A stretch of DNA of 64,000 bases from Rutidosis leptorrhynchoides (Eukaryota; Streptophyta; Magnoliopsida; Asterales; Asteraceae): NCBI RefSeq assembly GCF_046630445.1, contig NC_092335.1, positions 38,512,001 through 38,576,000 on the forward strand. The letters run 5' to 3'. Below are positions 49,737 to 61,775 of this stretch, in pieces. The translations under genes were made by a program, and so were the position numbers. The notes beneath the pieces were generated by a model. It did no database searches, was not told where the DNA came from, and saw only the letters and a list, made by a program, of their open reading frames with translations. The stretch's first letter is position 1; each line of letters starts with the position of its first letter.

Positions 49737-50103
49737 CAAATTATACCCCTCTACTTCCCATATCTTTCCAAAGGCCAACTAATTTATTTATCTCAGGTTG
49801 TATATCGCTATTCTCTACAAGTATCTATAGACAATTAAGGAAAGGTTATAGCATGCATGACTTCGTTTAACTTGTATATATTTCAAATATAAATTAACTT
49901 TTTAACTATATAGGAGTATTACTTACGAAGAAAAGTATTAAAACATGAATAAACTGTAATGAAAGAAAAAAATATATCTAAAATCGAAGAAGGTTGTTTT
50001 TGTTGTACACTTAATGAGTGAAAGGGACTCTGAAATAATTGAACAATTTGCTGAGAACATTTGTTTCAAATTATAACTGGAAAAAATGGTTGATAAGAAT
50101 TAT
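49737..50103. other. Short intergenic spacer before the tRNA gene
   Basis: AT-rich, no ORF or repeat recognised. It ends in the A-run that serves as the tRNA gene's terminator on the minus strand. Confidence 0.4.
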
Positions 50104-50113
50104 AAAAAAAAAA
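50104..50113 (-). terminator. Pol III T-run terminator of tRNA-Arg
   Basis: A run of ten A on the plus strand reads as T(10) on the minus strand a few bases downstream of the tRNA 3' end. Confidence 0.8.
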
Positions 50114-50115
50114 CA

Positions 50116-50189
50116 CGACCACAGTGGGAGTCGAACCGACGACCTTTTGATCCGAAGTCAAACGCGCTAATCCACTGCGCTATGCGGTC
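50116..50189 (-). tRNA. tRNA-Arg (anticodon TCG)
   Basis: On the minus strand it starts GACCGCATAGCGCAGTGG. The acceptor arm GACCGCA pairs with the 3' strand before discriminator G with one mismatch-tolerant position. The D arm is GCGC...GCGC. The anticodon arm is TTTGA-CTTCGGA-TCAAA, giving anticodon TCG, and the T arm carries GGTTCGACTCC. No intron. A and B boxes are intact and a T-run follows, so it looks functional. 74 bases including the discriminator. Confidence 0.95.
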
Positions 50190-50329
50190 AGACATGTTAG
50201 TATCTATTAACTATTTTATTTATTCGAAATATATCTCTCCTGCATAGACATGGACGAGTTATGAGAATGTATATATAGCTAGCTTATACTCCGTAGTACT
50301 ATCAGTTATAGTTCTGATATGGGATGCTG

Positions 50330-51888
50330 TCATGTGCGCTGATAGCTTTTCCGGTGGTTTTAGCTTTTTTCGTCGGCTTCGTGGTCCTTTCTCTCGTTTT
50401 CAGGCGGCGAGTGGCAAGGTTTCAACCCTTCCATTCTCAATGACAGCGGATCTGGTCTATGTGCTTTGAATCTTGCTTTTTGTCATCGGTAAGCCCTCTC
50501 CCTGGTCTGGTCTTCATGTGTGACGGAGGTCTCTTCTGGTGGCTTTCCCTTAGCCGGTTACAGGCTATAAACACTTTGTGTTCTGTGACGGGATTTGTGG
50601 GGTGACCAGAATTTTGGCCGAATTTCCGTCTTTTTTGTATGATTTTGGACTGTGATGGTGATTCTTCTTCTTTCGTATCTTTTTTTTTACAAAAATGGCG
50701 GTTTTGCTCCACCCTCTTCTCACCTCCTTGGGTCTGCTTCGTTGGATGTGCTCGCCGGAGCCCGGCGATTTGGCCGGATGTTTTGACAGGTGATTGGTGG
50801 GCCTCTTAATGGCTCGGGCTGGTTTATGGATTTGTGTTCGCCAGGCCTGGTTGGTTTGGGCCTTGTGCTGGCTTGGGCTCGTTTTCAGCTAGGTAGTTTG
50901 GGTTTTGTGTGGGCTTGTTCGGTGTTGTGGGCTTTAGGTTCGTTTGGCCCCTGACGGTGCCGTTGGGTTCGATCCCGCTCGCTCCATCTTCCTCGTCGCC
51001 GATTTCGGTTCGGAACGGTCCGGTGTTGTTTCCGCCTTAGTGACTTTGGAGTTGTTAAGTGCCAAAAGATTGGTCTCCTGGAGTAGTTTTCTCGGTTGGT
51101 GCCCGATATTTCGGATGGTTGGGCTTTGACAGGTTAGGGTTTCCGAACTGATTGTTGTTGGATTTGCTTGGTTGTGCTGACTAACGGGGTTGATTTGGGT
51201 TGCTGGTTGATGCAGTCTCGAGGTGGATGTTCCTGGGTTCCCCGGCGAGCGATTTGGGTTCAGTGGTATATGTTTGGGGTTTATGCGGTTTGGTGAGTGG
51301 GCTCGTGGATTGTTGTTCGCCGTTGTTGACTTCGATTCAGGTGAGGACTATTTTTTAAGATTTGGAGGTCTAGGCGGCGGTTACCTCAAGAAGCATCAGC
51401 TTTTGTTCATCGATTGCGGTTGTGTCCGGGTTTTTATTTTTTCTTTCCTTTTTTCTCAATTAGTGTAGTTCTAATGTAATTGTAATAGGGTAAAGTCAAA
51501 CAGATTCATCTCTGTCAATGTAACAACTCATGTAATTAGACCAGGAGAACCATAACCTGAATGATGATAATATTTCTAATGTTTTTGAATCAAAGTCAGG
51601 CGATCAGAGCATGTCAAAACAGACTTCATCAATTTCTAAACCTCCAGGGTTTAATGGAACACGGTTTCATTCCCCGATCAGTAGCAACAAAAATCCGAGT
51701 CCTAGTTCTATTTCTTCTGTTGCAGTACAAGAGAAAATTATCAACAAACATGTAGATATGGGAAAGGTTCTTGGTTTCGATATGGGAAACATGTACTGGA
51801 TTTTGTATTCGAACTGCAGAAGCATTTAATAAGTTTATTAACGATGGGAATCTTGTTGACATTCCTCTTGGTGGAAGGGCGTACACTC
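50330..51888 (+). pseudogene. L1-type LINE remnant (5' region, ORF1 end, endonuclease piece)
   Basis: A GC-rich, TGG/TTCG-rich leader-like stretch (50330-51480) is followed at ~51560-51800 by an ORF1-like C-terminal piece (KPPGFNGTRF ... INKHVDMGKVLGFDM). A segment then reads FINDGNLVDIPLGGRAYTL, the conserved LVDxPLGGRxFTW region of plant L1 endonucleases. The ORF2 start between them is missing, so the copy carries an internal deletion. The gypsy element is inserted within the endonuclease segment at 51889. The 3' half lies beyond the window. Confidence 0.55.
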
Positions 51889-54800
51889 TGAAATGTCCCG
51901 TTCTTATTGATTAAAAATGTTCCATATTAATTGATTTCGTTGCGAGGTTTTGACCTCTATATGAGACGTTTTTCAAAGACTGCATTCATTTTAAAACAAA
52001 CCATAACCTTTATTTCATTAATAAAGGTTTAAAAAGCTTTACGTAGATTATCAAATAATGATAATCTAAAATATCCTGTTTACACACGACCATTACATAA
52101 TGGTTTACAATACAATTATGTTACAACAAAATAAGTTTCTTGAATGCAGTTTTTACACAATATCATACAAGCATGGACTCCAAATTTCGTCCTTATTTAA
52201 GTATGCGACAGCGGAAGCTCTTAATAATCACCTGAGAATAAACATGCTTAAAACGTCAACAACAATGTTGGTGAGTTATAGGTTTAACCTATATATATCA
52301 AATCATAATAATAGACCACAAGATTTCATATTTCAATACACATCCCATACATAGAGATAAAAATCATTCATATGGTGAACACCTGGTAACCGACATTAAC
52401 AAGATGCATATATAAGAATATCCCCATCATTCCGGGACACCCTTCGGATATGATATAAATTTCGAAGTACTAAAGCATCCGGTACTTTGGATGGGGTTTG
52501 TTAGGCCCAATAGATCTATCTTTAGGATTCGCGTCAATTAGGGTGTCTGTTCCCTAATTCTTAGATTACCAGACTTAATAAAAAGGGGCATATTCGATTT
52601 CGATAATTCAACCATAGAATGTAGTTTCACGTACTTGTGTCTATTTTGTAAATCATTTATAAAACCTGCATGTATTCTCATCCCAAAAATATTAGATTTT
52701 AAAAGTGGGACTATAACTCACTTTCACAGATTTTTACTTCGTCGGGAAGTAAGACTTGGTCACTGGTTGATTCACGAACCTATAACAATATATACATATA
52801 TATCAAAGTATGTTCAAAATATATTTACAACACTTTTAATATATTTTGATGTTTTAAGTTTATTAAGTCAGCTGTCCTCGTTAGTAACCTACAACTAGTT
52901 GTCCAAAGTTAGATGTACAGAAATAAATCGATAAATATTATCTTGAATCAATCCACGACCCAGTGTATACGTATCTCAGTATTGATCACAACTCAAACTA
53001 TATATATTTTGGAATCAACCTCAACCCTGTATAGCTAACTCCAACATTCACATATAGAGTGTCTATGGTTGTTCCGAAATATATATAGATGTGTCGACAT
53101 GATAGGTCAAAACATTGTATACGTGTCTATGGTATCTCAAGATTACATAATATACAATACAAGTTGATTAAGTTATGGTTGGAATAGATTTGTTACCAAT
53201 TTTCACGTAGCTAAAATGAGAAAAATTATCCAATCTTGTTTTACCCATAACTTCTTCATTTTAAATCCGTTTTGAGTGAATCAAATTGCTATGGTTTCAT
53301 ATTGAACTCTATTTTATGAATCTAAACAGTTGAAGTATAGGTTTATAGTCGGAAAAATAAGTTACAAGTCGTTTTTGTAAAGGTAGTCATTTCAGTCGAA
53401 AGAACGACGTCTAGATGACCATTTTAGAAAACATACTTCCACTTTGAGTTTAACCATAATTTTTGGATATAGTTTCATGTTCATAATAAAAATCATTTTC
53501 TCAGAATAACAACTTTTAAATCAAAGTTTATCATAGTTTTTAATTAACTAACCCAAAACAGCCCGCGGTGTTACTACGACAGCGTAAATCTGGTTTTACG
53601 GTGTTTTTCGTGTTTCCAGGTTTTAAATCATTAAGTTAGCATATCATATAGATATAGAACATGTGTTTAGTTGATTTTAAAAGTCAAGTTAGAAGGATTA
53701 ACTTTTGTTTGCGGACAAGTTTAGAATTAACTAAACTATGTTCTAGTGATTACGAGTTTAAACCTTCGAATAAGATAGTTTTATATATATGAATCGAATG
53801 ATGTTATGAATATCATTACTACCTCAAGTTTAGTAGGAAAACCTACTGGAAGTAACAAGAAATGATCTAGCTTCAAAGGATCTTGGATGGCTTGAAAGTT
53901 CTTGAAGTAGGATCATGACACAAAAACAAGTTCAAGTAAGATTTTTACTAGAATTAAGATAGTTTATAGTTATAGAAATTGAATCAAAGTTTGAATATGA
54001 ATATTACCTTGAATAAGAAAGATAACCTACTGTATATAACAAAGGTTTCTTGATCTTAGATGATTACTTGGAATGGATAAGAAAGCTTGGAAGTAAATTA
54101 GTAAACTTGAAGGGATTTTTGAAGTGTTCTTGAAGTGTTCTTCCTATGATGATTATAGCTTGATTCTTGAAGTGATTTTTGATGAAGATGATGATTAACT
54201 ACTGGAAAAATACGTTCATAATAGTGTGTGTGTGTTGAGAGAGAATTAGAAAGAGAATTGGAAGTGAAATGGAGTGAATGATGAGTGGTAATTGGTGAGT
54301 GGTGAGTGGGGTTAAAAGGAGTTCTAGTTAGTTGACTAGCTCATGGTAGAAGTTAAAATTGATTAGTCATACATGACATAATCAAGAGTGGAATCCCATG
54401 CTAGTTCCTATTGGTATATACCCATAGTAAGTACGTTTTGAAGCTGTGTATAATACGAGTAAGAATACGACTAGAATTCTTGATGAAAGAAAAGAATGGG
54501 AAAGTAACTGTAACCATTTTCGTTAAGTATGAGTGTTTTGATATATGTCTTAAAGTCTTCCAAAAGTATTTTAATACATCTAAATACACTACATGTATAT
54601 ACATTTTAACTGAGTCGTTAAGTCATCGTTAGTCGTTACATGTAAGTGTTGTTTTGAAACCTTTAAGTTAACGATCTCAATTAATGTTGTTAACCCATTG
54701 TTTATTATATCTAATGAGATGTTAAATTATTATATTATCATGATATTATGATATATTAATATATCTTAATATGATATATATACATTTAAATGTCGTTACA

Positions 54801-55138
54801 ACGATAATCGTTACATATATGTCTCGTTTCAAAATCCTTAAGTTAGTAGTCTTGTTTATATGTATATAACTCATTGTTAATATACTTATGGAGATACTTA
54901 CTTATCATAATCTCATGTTAACCATATGTATATCCATATATATATCGTCATGTCGTTTTTACAAGTTTTAACGTTCGTGAATCGCCGGTCAACTTGGGTG
55001 GTCAATTGTCTATATGAAACATATTTCAGTTAATCAAGTCTTAACAAGTTTGATTGCTTAACATGTTGGAAACATTTAATCATGTAAATATCAATCTCAA
55101 TTAATATATATAAACATGGAAAAGTTCGGGTCACTACA
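51889..55138 (-). repeat. 3' LTR of the Tekay-type element
   Basis: 3250 bases, TGAAATG...CACTACA on the plus strand. Its block 52200-52560 matches, in reverse, the LTR block of the non-coding element at the left of the window (CCCCATCATTCCGGGA, AAGTACTAAAGCATCCGG). Confidence 0.9.
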
Positions 55139-55175
55139 GTACCTACTCGTTAAATATATTTCGTCCCGAAATTTT
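55139..55175 (-). other. Pre-LTR purine-type tract of the Tekay-type element
   Basis: On the minus strand it reads AAAATTTCGGGACGAAATAT and then AACGAGTAGGTAC immediately before the 3' LTR. It is the same as the segment ending at 8011 in the non-coding element. Confidence 0.7.
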
Positions 55176-58100
55176 AAGCTGTTGAAGGTGTTGACGAATC
55201 TTCTGGAAATAGATGCGGGTATTTCTTCTTCATATAATCTTCAGACTCCCAGGTAAACTCGGGTCCTCTACGAGCATTCCATCGAACCTTAACAATTGGT
55301 ATCTTGTTTTGCTTAAGTCTTTTAATCTCACGATCCATTATTTCGACGGGTTCTTCGATGAATTGGAGTTTTTCGTTGATTTGGATTTCATCTAACGGAA
55401 TAGTGAGATCTTCTTTAGCAAAACATTTCTTCAAATTCGAGACGTGGAAAGTGTTATGTACAGCCGCGAGTTGTTGAGGTAACTCAAGTCGGTAAGCTAC
55501 TGGTCAAACACGATCAATAATCTTGAATGGTCCAATATACCTTGGATTTAATTTCCCTCGTTTACCAAATCGAACAACGCCTTTTCAAGGTGCAACTTTA
55601 AGCATGACCATCTCTCCAATTTCAAATTCTATATCTTTTCTTTTAATATCAGCGTAGCTCTTTTGTTGACTTTGGGCGGTTTTCAACCGTTGTTGAATTT
55701 GGATGATCTTCTCGGTAGTTTCTTGTATAATCTCCGGACCCGTAATCTGTCTATCCCCCACTTCACTCCAACAAATCGGAGACCTGCACTTTCTACCATA
55801 AAGTGCTTCAAACGGCGCCATCTCAACGCTTGAATGATAGCTGTTGTTGTAGGAAAATTCTGCTAACGGTAGATGTCGATCCCAACTGTTTCCGAAATCA
55901 ATAACACATGCTCGTAGCATGTCTTTAAGCGTTTGTATCGTCCTTTCGCTCTGCCCATCAGTTTGTGGATGATAGGCAATACTCATGTCTAGACGAGTTC
56001 CTAATGGTTGCTGTAATGTCTGCCAGAATCTTGAAATAAATCTGCCATCTCTATCAGAGATAATAGAGATTGGTATTCCATGTCTGGAGATGACTTCCTT
56101 CAAATACAGTCGTGCTAACTTCTCCATCTTGTCATCTTCTCTTATTGGCAGGAAGTGTGCTGATTTGGTGAGACGATCAACTATTACCTAAATAGTATCA
56201 AAACCACTTGTAGTCCTTGGCAATTTAGTGATGAAATCCATGGTAATGTTTTCCCATTTCCATTCCGGGATTTCGGGTTGTTGAAGTAGACCTGATGGTT
56301 TCTGATGCTCAGCTTTGACCTTAGAACACGTCAAACATTCTCCTACGTATTTAGCAACATCGGCTTTCATACCCGGCCACCAAAAATGTTTCTTGAGATC
56401 CTTGTACATCTTCCCCGTTCCAGGATGTATTGAGTATCTGGTTTTATGAGCTTCTCTAAGTACCATTTCTCTCATATCTCCAAATTTTGGTACCCAAATC
56501 CTTTCAGCCCTATACCGGGTTCCGTCTTCCTGAATATTAAGATGCTTCTCCGATCCTTTGGGTATTTCATCCTTTAAATTTCCCTCTTTTAAAACTCCTT
56601 GTTGTGCCTCCTTTATTTGAGTAGTAATGTTATTATGAATCATTATATTCATAGATTTTACTCGAATGGGTTCTCTGTCCTTCCTGCTTAAGGCATTGGC
56701 TACCACATTTGCCTTCCCCGGGTGGTAACGAATCTCAAAGTCGAAATCATTCAATAATTCAATCCACCTACGCTGCCTCATATTCAGTTGTTTCTGATTA
56801 AATATGTGTTGAAGACTTTTGTGGTCGGTATATATAATAATTTTGACCCCATATAAGTAGTGCCTCCAAATCTTTAATGCAAAAACAACCGCGCCTAATT
56901 CCAAATCATGCGTTGTATAATTTTATTCGTGAATCTTCAATTGTCTAGACGCATAAGCAATCACCTTCGTTCATTGCATTAATACACAACCGAGACCTTG
57001 CTTTGATGCGTCACAATAAATCACAGAATCATCATTCCCTTCAGGCAATGACAATATAGGTGCCGTAGTTAGCTTTTTCTTCAATAACTAAAACGCTTTC
57101 TCTTGTTCATCATTCCATTCAAATTTCTTCCCTTTATGCGTTAATGCAGTCAAGGGTTTTGCTATTCTGGAAAAGTCTTGGATGAACCTACTGTAGTAAC
57201 CAGCTAGTCCTAAAAACTGGCGTATGTGTTTCGGAGTTTTCGGGGTTTCCCACTTTTCAACAGTTTCTATCTTTGCAGGATCCACCTTAATACCTTCTTT
57301 GTTCACTATGTGACCGAGGAATTGAACTTCTTCCAACCAAAATGCACACTTTGAAAACTTAGCGTACAATTCTTCCTTCCTCAATACTTCTAACACCTTT
57401 TTCAAATGTTCACCGTGTTCTTGGTCATTCTTTGAGTAAATAAGTATGTCATCAATGAAAACAATGACAAACTTGTCAAGGTATGGTCCACACACTCGGT
57501 TCATAAGGTCTATGAACACAGCTGGTGCATTAGTTAAACCAAACGGCATGACCATAAACTCGTAATGACCGTAACGTGTTCTGAAAGCAGTCTTTGGAAT
57601 ATCATCTTCTTTCACCCGCATTTGATGATACCCGGAACGTAAGTCAATCTTTGAATAAACAGACGAGCCTTGTAGTTGATCAAATAAGTCGTCGATTCTC
57701 GGTAGTGGGTAGCGGTTCTTGATGGTAAGTTTGTTCAAATCTCGATAGTAAATACACAACCTGAATGTACCATCTTTCTTCTTGACAAACAAAACAGGAG
57801 CTCCCCACGGTGATGTGCTTGGTCGAATGAAACCATGCTCTAAAAGTTCTTGTAATTGGCTTTGCAGTTCTTTCATCTCGCTGGGTGCGAGTCTGTAAGG
57901 AGCACGAGCTATTGGTGCAGCTCCTGGTACAAGATCTATTTGAAATTCAACGGATCGATGTGGGGGTAATCCCGGTAATTCTTTCGGAAATACATCGGGA
58001 AATTCTTTTACGACGGGAACATCATTGATGCTCTTTTCTTCAGTTTGTACTTTCTCGACGTGTGCTAGAACAGCATAGCAACCTTTTCTTATTAGTTTTT

Positions 58101-58839
58101 GTGCCTTCAAATTACTAATAAGATGTAGCTTCGTGTTGCCCTTTTCTCCGTACACCATTAAGGGTTTTCCTTTTTCTCGTATAATGCGAATTGCATTTTT
58201 GTAACAAACGATCTCTGCTTTCACTTCTTTCAACCAGTCCATACCGATTATCACATCAAAACTCCCTAACTCTACTGGTATCAAGTCAATCTTAAATGTT
58301 TCGCTAACCAGTTTAATTTCTCGATTCCGACATATATTATCTGCTGAAATTAATTTACCATTTGCTAATTCGAGTAAAAATTTACTATCCAAAGGCGTCA
58401 ATGGACAACTTAATTTAGCACAAAAATCTCTACTCATATAGCTTCTATCCGCACCCGAATCAAATAAAACGTAAGCAGATTTATTGTCAATAAGAAACGT
58501 ACCCGTAACAAGCTCCGGGTCTTCCTGTGCCTCTGCCGCATTAATATTGAAAACTCTTCCGCGGCCTTGTCCATTCGTGTTCTCCTGGTTCGGGAAATTT
58601 CTAATAATGTGGCCCGGTTTTCCACATTTATAACAAACTACATTGGCATAACTTGCTCCGACACTACTTGCTCTGCCATTACTCGTTCCGACACCATTTG
58701 TTCCTTTCGTTCTATTAACCCCTGGTCCGTAGACCTCACACTTCGCCGCGCTATGACCATTTCTTTTACACTTGTTGCAAAATTTGGTGCAGAACCCCGA
58801 GTGATACTTTTCACACCTTTGGCATAGCTGCTTCTGATT

Positions 58840-58910
58840 GTTGTTGTTGTTGTTGTTGTTGCGGTTATTATTGTTGTTGGGATGATTGTTGTAGTTGCTG
58901 TTGTTGTTGC

Positions 58911-58953
<43 letters not shown>

Positions 58954-58960
58954 GGGCCGT
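58840..58960 (-). repeat. (GTT)n tract encoding poly-Asn in gag
   Basis: GTT/GTTATT repeats on the plus strand read as runs of Asn, with interspersed Tyr, Pro and Arg, in the linker of gag before the CCHC knuckles. This is a length-variable low-complexity linker. Confidence 0.8.
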
Positions 58961-60129
58961 TTGTTGTAGTTGCGATTGATGTTGCGATTGTTGGGATAAT
59001 TGTTGCGATTATTGTTGTAATTGCTGTTGTTGTTATATTGGTGATTCTTATCACCGTTTTCCTCCCACTTTCTTTTGACTTGCTTCACATTGGCCTCTTC
59101 AGCAGTCCGTTCTTTAATTCTTTCTTCAATCTGGTTCACTAGTTTGTGAGCCATTCTACATGCCTATTGTATGGAGGCGGGCTCGTGTGAACTTATATCT
59201 TCTTGGATTCTTTCCGGTAATCCTTTCACAAACGCGTCGATCTTCTCTTCCTCATCTTCGAATGCTACCGGACACAATAGGCACAATTCTGTGAATCGTC
59301 TTTCGTACGTGGTAATATCAAATCCTTGGGTTCGTAACCCTCTAAGTTCTGTCTTGAGCTTATTGACCTCGGTTCTGGGACGGTACTTCTCGTTCATCAA
59401 GTGCTTGAATGCTGACCACGGTAGTGCGTACGCATCTTCTTGTCCCACTTGCTCTAGATAGGTATTCCACCATGTTAACACAGAACCTGTGAAGGTATGC
59501 GTAGCGTACTTTACTTTGTCCTCTTCAGTACACTTACTTATGGCAAACACCGATTCGACCTTCTCGGTCCACCGTTTCAATCCGATCGGTCCTTCGGTTC
59601 CATCAAATTCCAAAGGTTTGCAGGCAGTGAATTTGTTTGTAGGTTCATCCTACACGATTTCCTGTACTGCTAGATCCAAGGTTATTGTTGGTATGTAGCG
59701 CAGCCTGTACTGCGGCTATGTTTGAAGCTAGAAAAGTACGGAATTCCTCTTCATTCATATTTACGGTGTGTCGAGTAGTCGGTGCCATTTCCTTCAAAAT
59801 AGTCAAATGGAACAAGTTAATCATACAGAATATCAAGAGTAGTTAATAGTATTTCGTAGCATAATATGAACTCATTTATAAAAGTTTTTTCTTCATATTA
59901 GCGTTTTATAAGTTTAAATTCGGGTAGTACCTACCCGTTAAGTTCATACTTAGTAGCTAATATACAATTCAACTACTACAATTCTATATGAAAAACTGAT
60001 TATAATAATATTTCGCGTTCAAACTTTTATACAATATTTTACAAACTTACAATACCGCTTATTTTACATAAAGCATGAAATATAGCACACAATAACTTTG
60101 ATACAAGATAGTTGTGAAGATAATTCTAG

Positions 60130-60813
60130 CTAGTACACAAGTCGTTCAGCAAAGGCAATAAAGACAAGTAATTCATACGTCCAGAAATAAGTCATGCATT
60201 CTAGTTTTACTAGGACTACTTCCCATCCTTGGTCTTGTGGAACATAACCGTTATGGCCGTTGATAAGACAGCGTGTTGTAACGTCGTCAAAGGGACGAGG
60301 GTTACGTAATGTCCAACAGTCCCGTAACAATCTAAAAACCTCATTTCTTACCCCAATTACCGACTCCGTCACTTGTGGGAACGTTTTGTGTAATAATTGT
60401 TGGCCGATGTTCTTGTTCTCACGTTGGTGAGAAGCGAACATTACTAATCCGTAAGCATAACATGCTTCTTTATGTTGCATGTTAGCCGCTTTTTCTAAAT
60501 CACGAAGTCCAATATTCGGATATATTGAGTCAAAATAATTTCTTAACCCATTGCGTAAAATAGCATTTGGGTTCCCCGCAATATATGCGTCAAAGTAAAC
60601 ACATCGTAACTTATGGATTTCCCAATGTGATATCCCCCATCTTTCGAACGAAAGCCTTTTATAAACCAAGGCATTCTTGGAACGTTCTTCGAATGTCTTA
60701 CAAACTGATCTCGCCTTAAATAGTTGTGCCGAAGAATTCTGACCGACTCTAGACAAGATTTCATCAATCATGTCTCCGGGTAGGTCTCTTAAAATATTGG
60801 GTTGTCTATCCAT
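60130..60813 (-). CDS. F-box/TPR-like ORF carried inside the Tekay-type element
   Basis: An open 227-residue frame on the element's coding strand, between the primer-binding site and gag. Residues ~8-50 (LRDLPGDMIDEILSRVGQNS ... ARSVCKTFEERS) are an F-box, the Skp1-binding domain of SCF ubiquitin ligases. Residues ~100-140 (LRDLEKAANMQHKEACYAYG, then LVMFASHQ) resemble the TPR/Sel1-like repeat of plant At2g35280/At1g67623-type F-box proteins. The C terminus has Cys/Trp/Tyr-rich residues but no clear substrate-binding repeat. F-box proteins are not part of the standard Ty3/gypsy set, so this is probably a captured host gene. The frame is intact over its whole length. Whether it is expressed is unknown. 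Confidence 0.8.
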   Translation of the reverse strand: MDRQPNILRDLPGDMIDEILSRVGQNSSAQLFKARSVCKTFEERSKNALVYKRLSFERWGISHWEIHKLRCVYFDAYIAGNPNAILRNGLRNYFDSIYPNIGLRDLEKAANMQHKEACYAYGLVMFASHQRENKNIGQQLLHKTFPQVTESVIGVRNEVFRLLRDCWTLRNPRPFDDVTTRCLINGHNGYVPQDQGWEVVLVKLECMTYFWTYELLVFIAFAERLVY

Positions 60814-60950
60814 TTTGTGTTTTTATACTGTAAAATAGACAAGAGTTAGATTCATAAAAAAAATACTTATTAATACAAGCAATTTTTACATATATAATAA
60901 AGCATAAGCACACTATATTACATATATTACACCACACGAATACAACTATC

Positions 60951-61499
60951 TTATTCCGACTCGCTTGTTTCTTCTTCTTCGGTTTTGGTTCGTTTTGCCA
61001 AGTTTCTAGGGATATATGATGTTCCCCTAATACGAGCCGTCGTTTTCCACATTGGTTTAGAAAAACCTGGTGGTTTAGAGGTTCCCGGGTCATTGTTACA
61101 ACTTAAGGACTTCGGGGGTTGGCGATACATATAAGGTTCATCGGGGTTGGAATTAGATTTCTCTATTTTTATGCCCTTTCCCTTATTATTTTCTTTTGCC
61201 TTTTTAAATTCAGTTGGGGTAATTTCTATAACATCATCGGAATTCTCGTCAGAATCCGATTCATCGGAGAATTGGTAATCCTCCCAATATTTTGCTTCCT
61301 TAGCGGAAACACCATTGACCATAATTAACCTTGGTCGGTTGGTTGAGGATTTTCTTTTACTTAACCGTTTTATTATTTCCCCCACCGGTTCTATTTCTTC
61401 ATCCGGTTCCGATTCTTCTTCCGGTTCCGATTCTTCTTCTGGTTCCGACTCTTCTTCCGGTTTCCTCTTCGGGAACTTGTGAAGCAGTCCACGAATCAT
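60951..61499 (-). CDS. Acidic leader ORF of the Tekay-type element
   Basis: A roughly 180-residue minus-strand frame lies between the primer site and the F-box ORF. It has a tandem EEESEP repeat near its N terminus, a basic KRLSKRK patch, a Ser/Asp/Glu-rich middle (DESDSDENSDDVIEITP) and a basic tail. No known domain. Such low-complexity frames upstream of gag occur in some plant gypsy groups. A related short Ser/Asp-rich start lies at 4258 in the non-coding element. The exact N terminus is uncertain. Confidence 0.5.
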   Translation of the reverse strand: MIRGLLHKFPKRKPEEESEPEEESEPEEESEPDEEIEPVGEIIKRLSKRKSSTNRPRLIMVNGVSAKEAKYWEDYQFSDESDSDENSDDVIEITPTEFKKAKENNKGKGIKIEKSNSNPDEPYMYRQPPKSLSCNNDPGTSKPPGFSKPMWKTTARIRGTSYIPRNLAKRTKTEEEETSESE

Positions 61500-61761
61500 T
61501 CCAATTTACATTTGACTCTTCATTATTATTAGGTGAGTCAATGGGACTTGTTCTAGAGGTAGACATCTATCACATAATATCAAACGCGTTAAGAGATTAA
61601 TATATCACATAATATTCACATGTTAAAAATATATAGTTTCCAACAAAATTTGTTAAGCAATCATTTTTCAAGTAAACACGGTCGAAGTCCAGACTCACTA
61701 ATGCATCCTAACAAACTCGATAAGACACACTAATGCAAAATTCTGGTTCTCTAAGACCAAC

Positions 61762-61773
61762 GCTCGGATACCA
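61762..61773 (-). other. Primer-binding site of the Tekay-type element
   Basis: The minus strand reads TGGTATCCGAGC, one base different from the usual initiator tRNA-Met site TGGTATCAGAGC, two bases from the LTR end. Confidence 0.8.
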
Positions 61774-61775
61774 AC

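Noticed and set aside
52635-52898. 87-residue frame occurring twice (also 62522-62785)
   Set aside because: Lies in the two LTRs of the gypsy element and has no domain; an LTR by-product.
58882-59142. Poly-Val plus-strand frame
   Set aside because: Opposite strand of the (GTT)n poly-Asn linker of gag.
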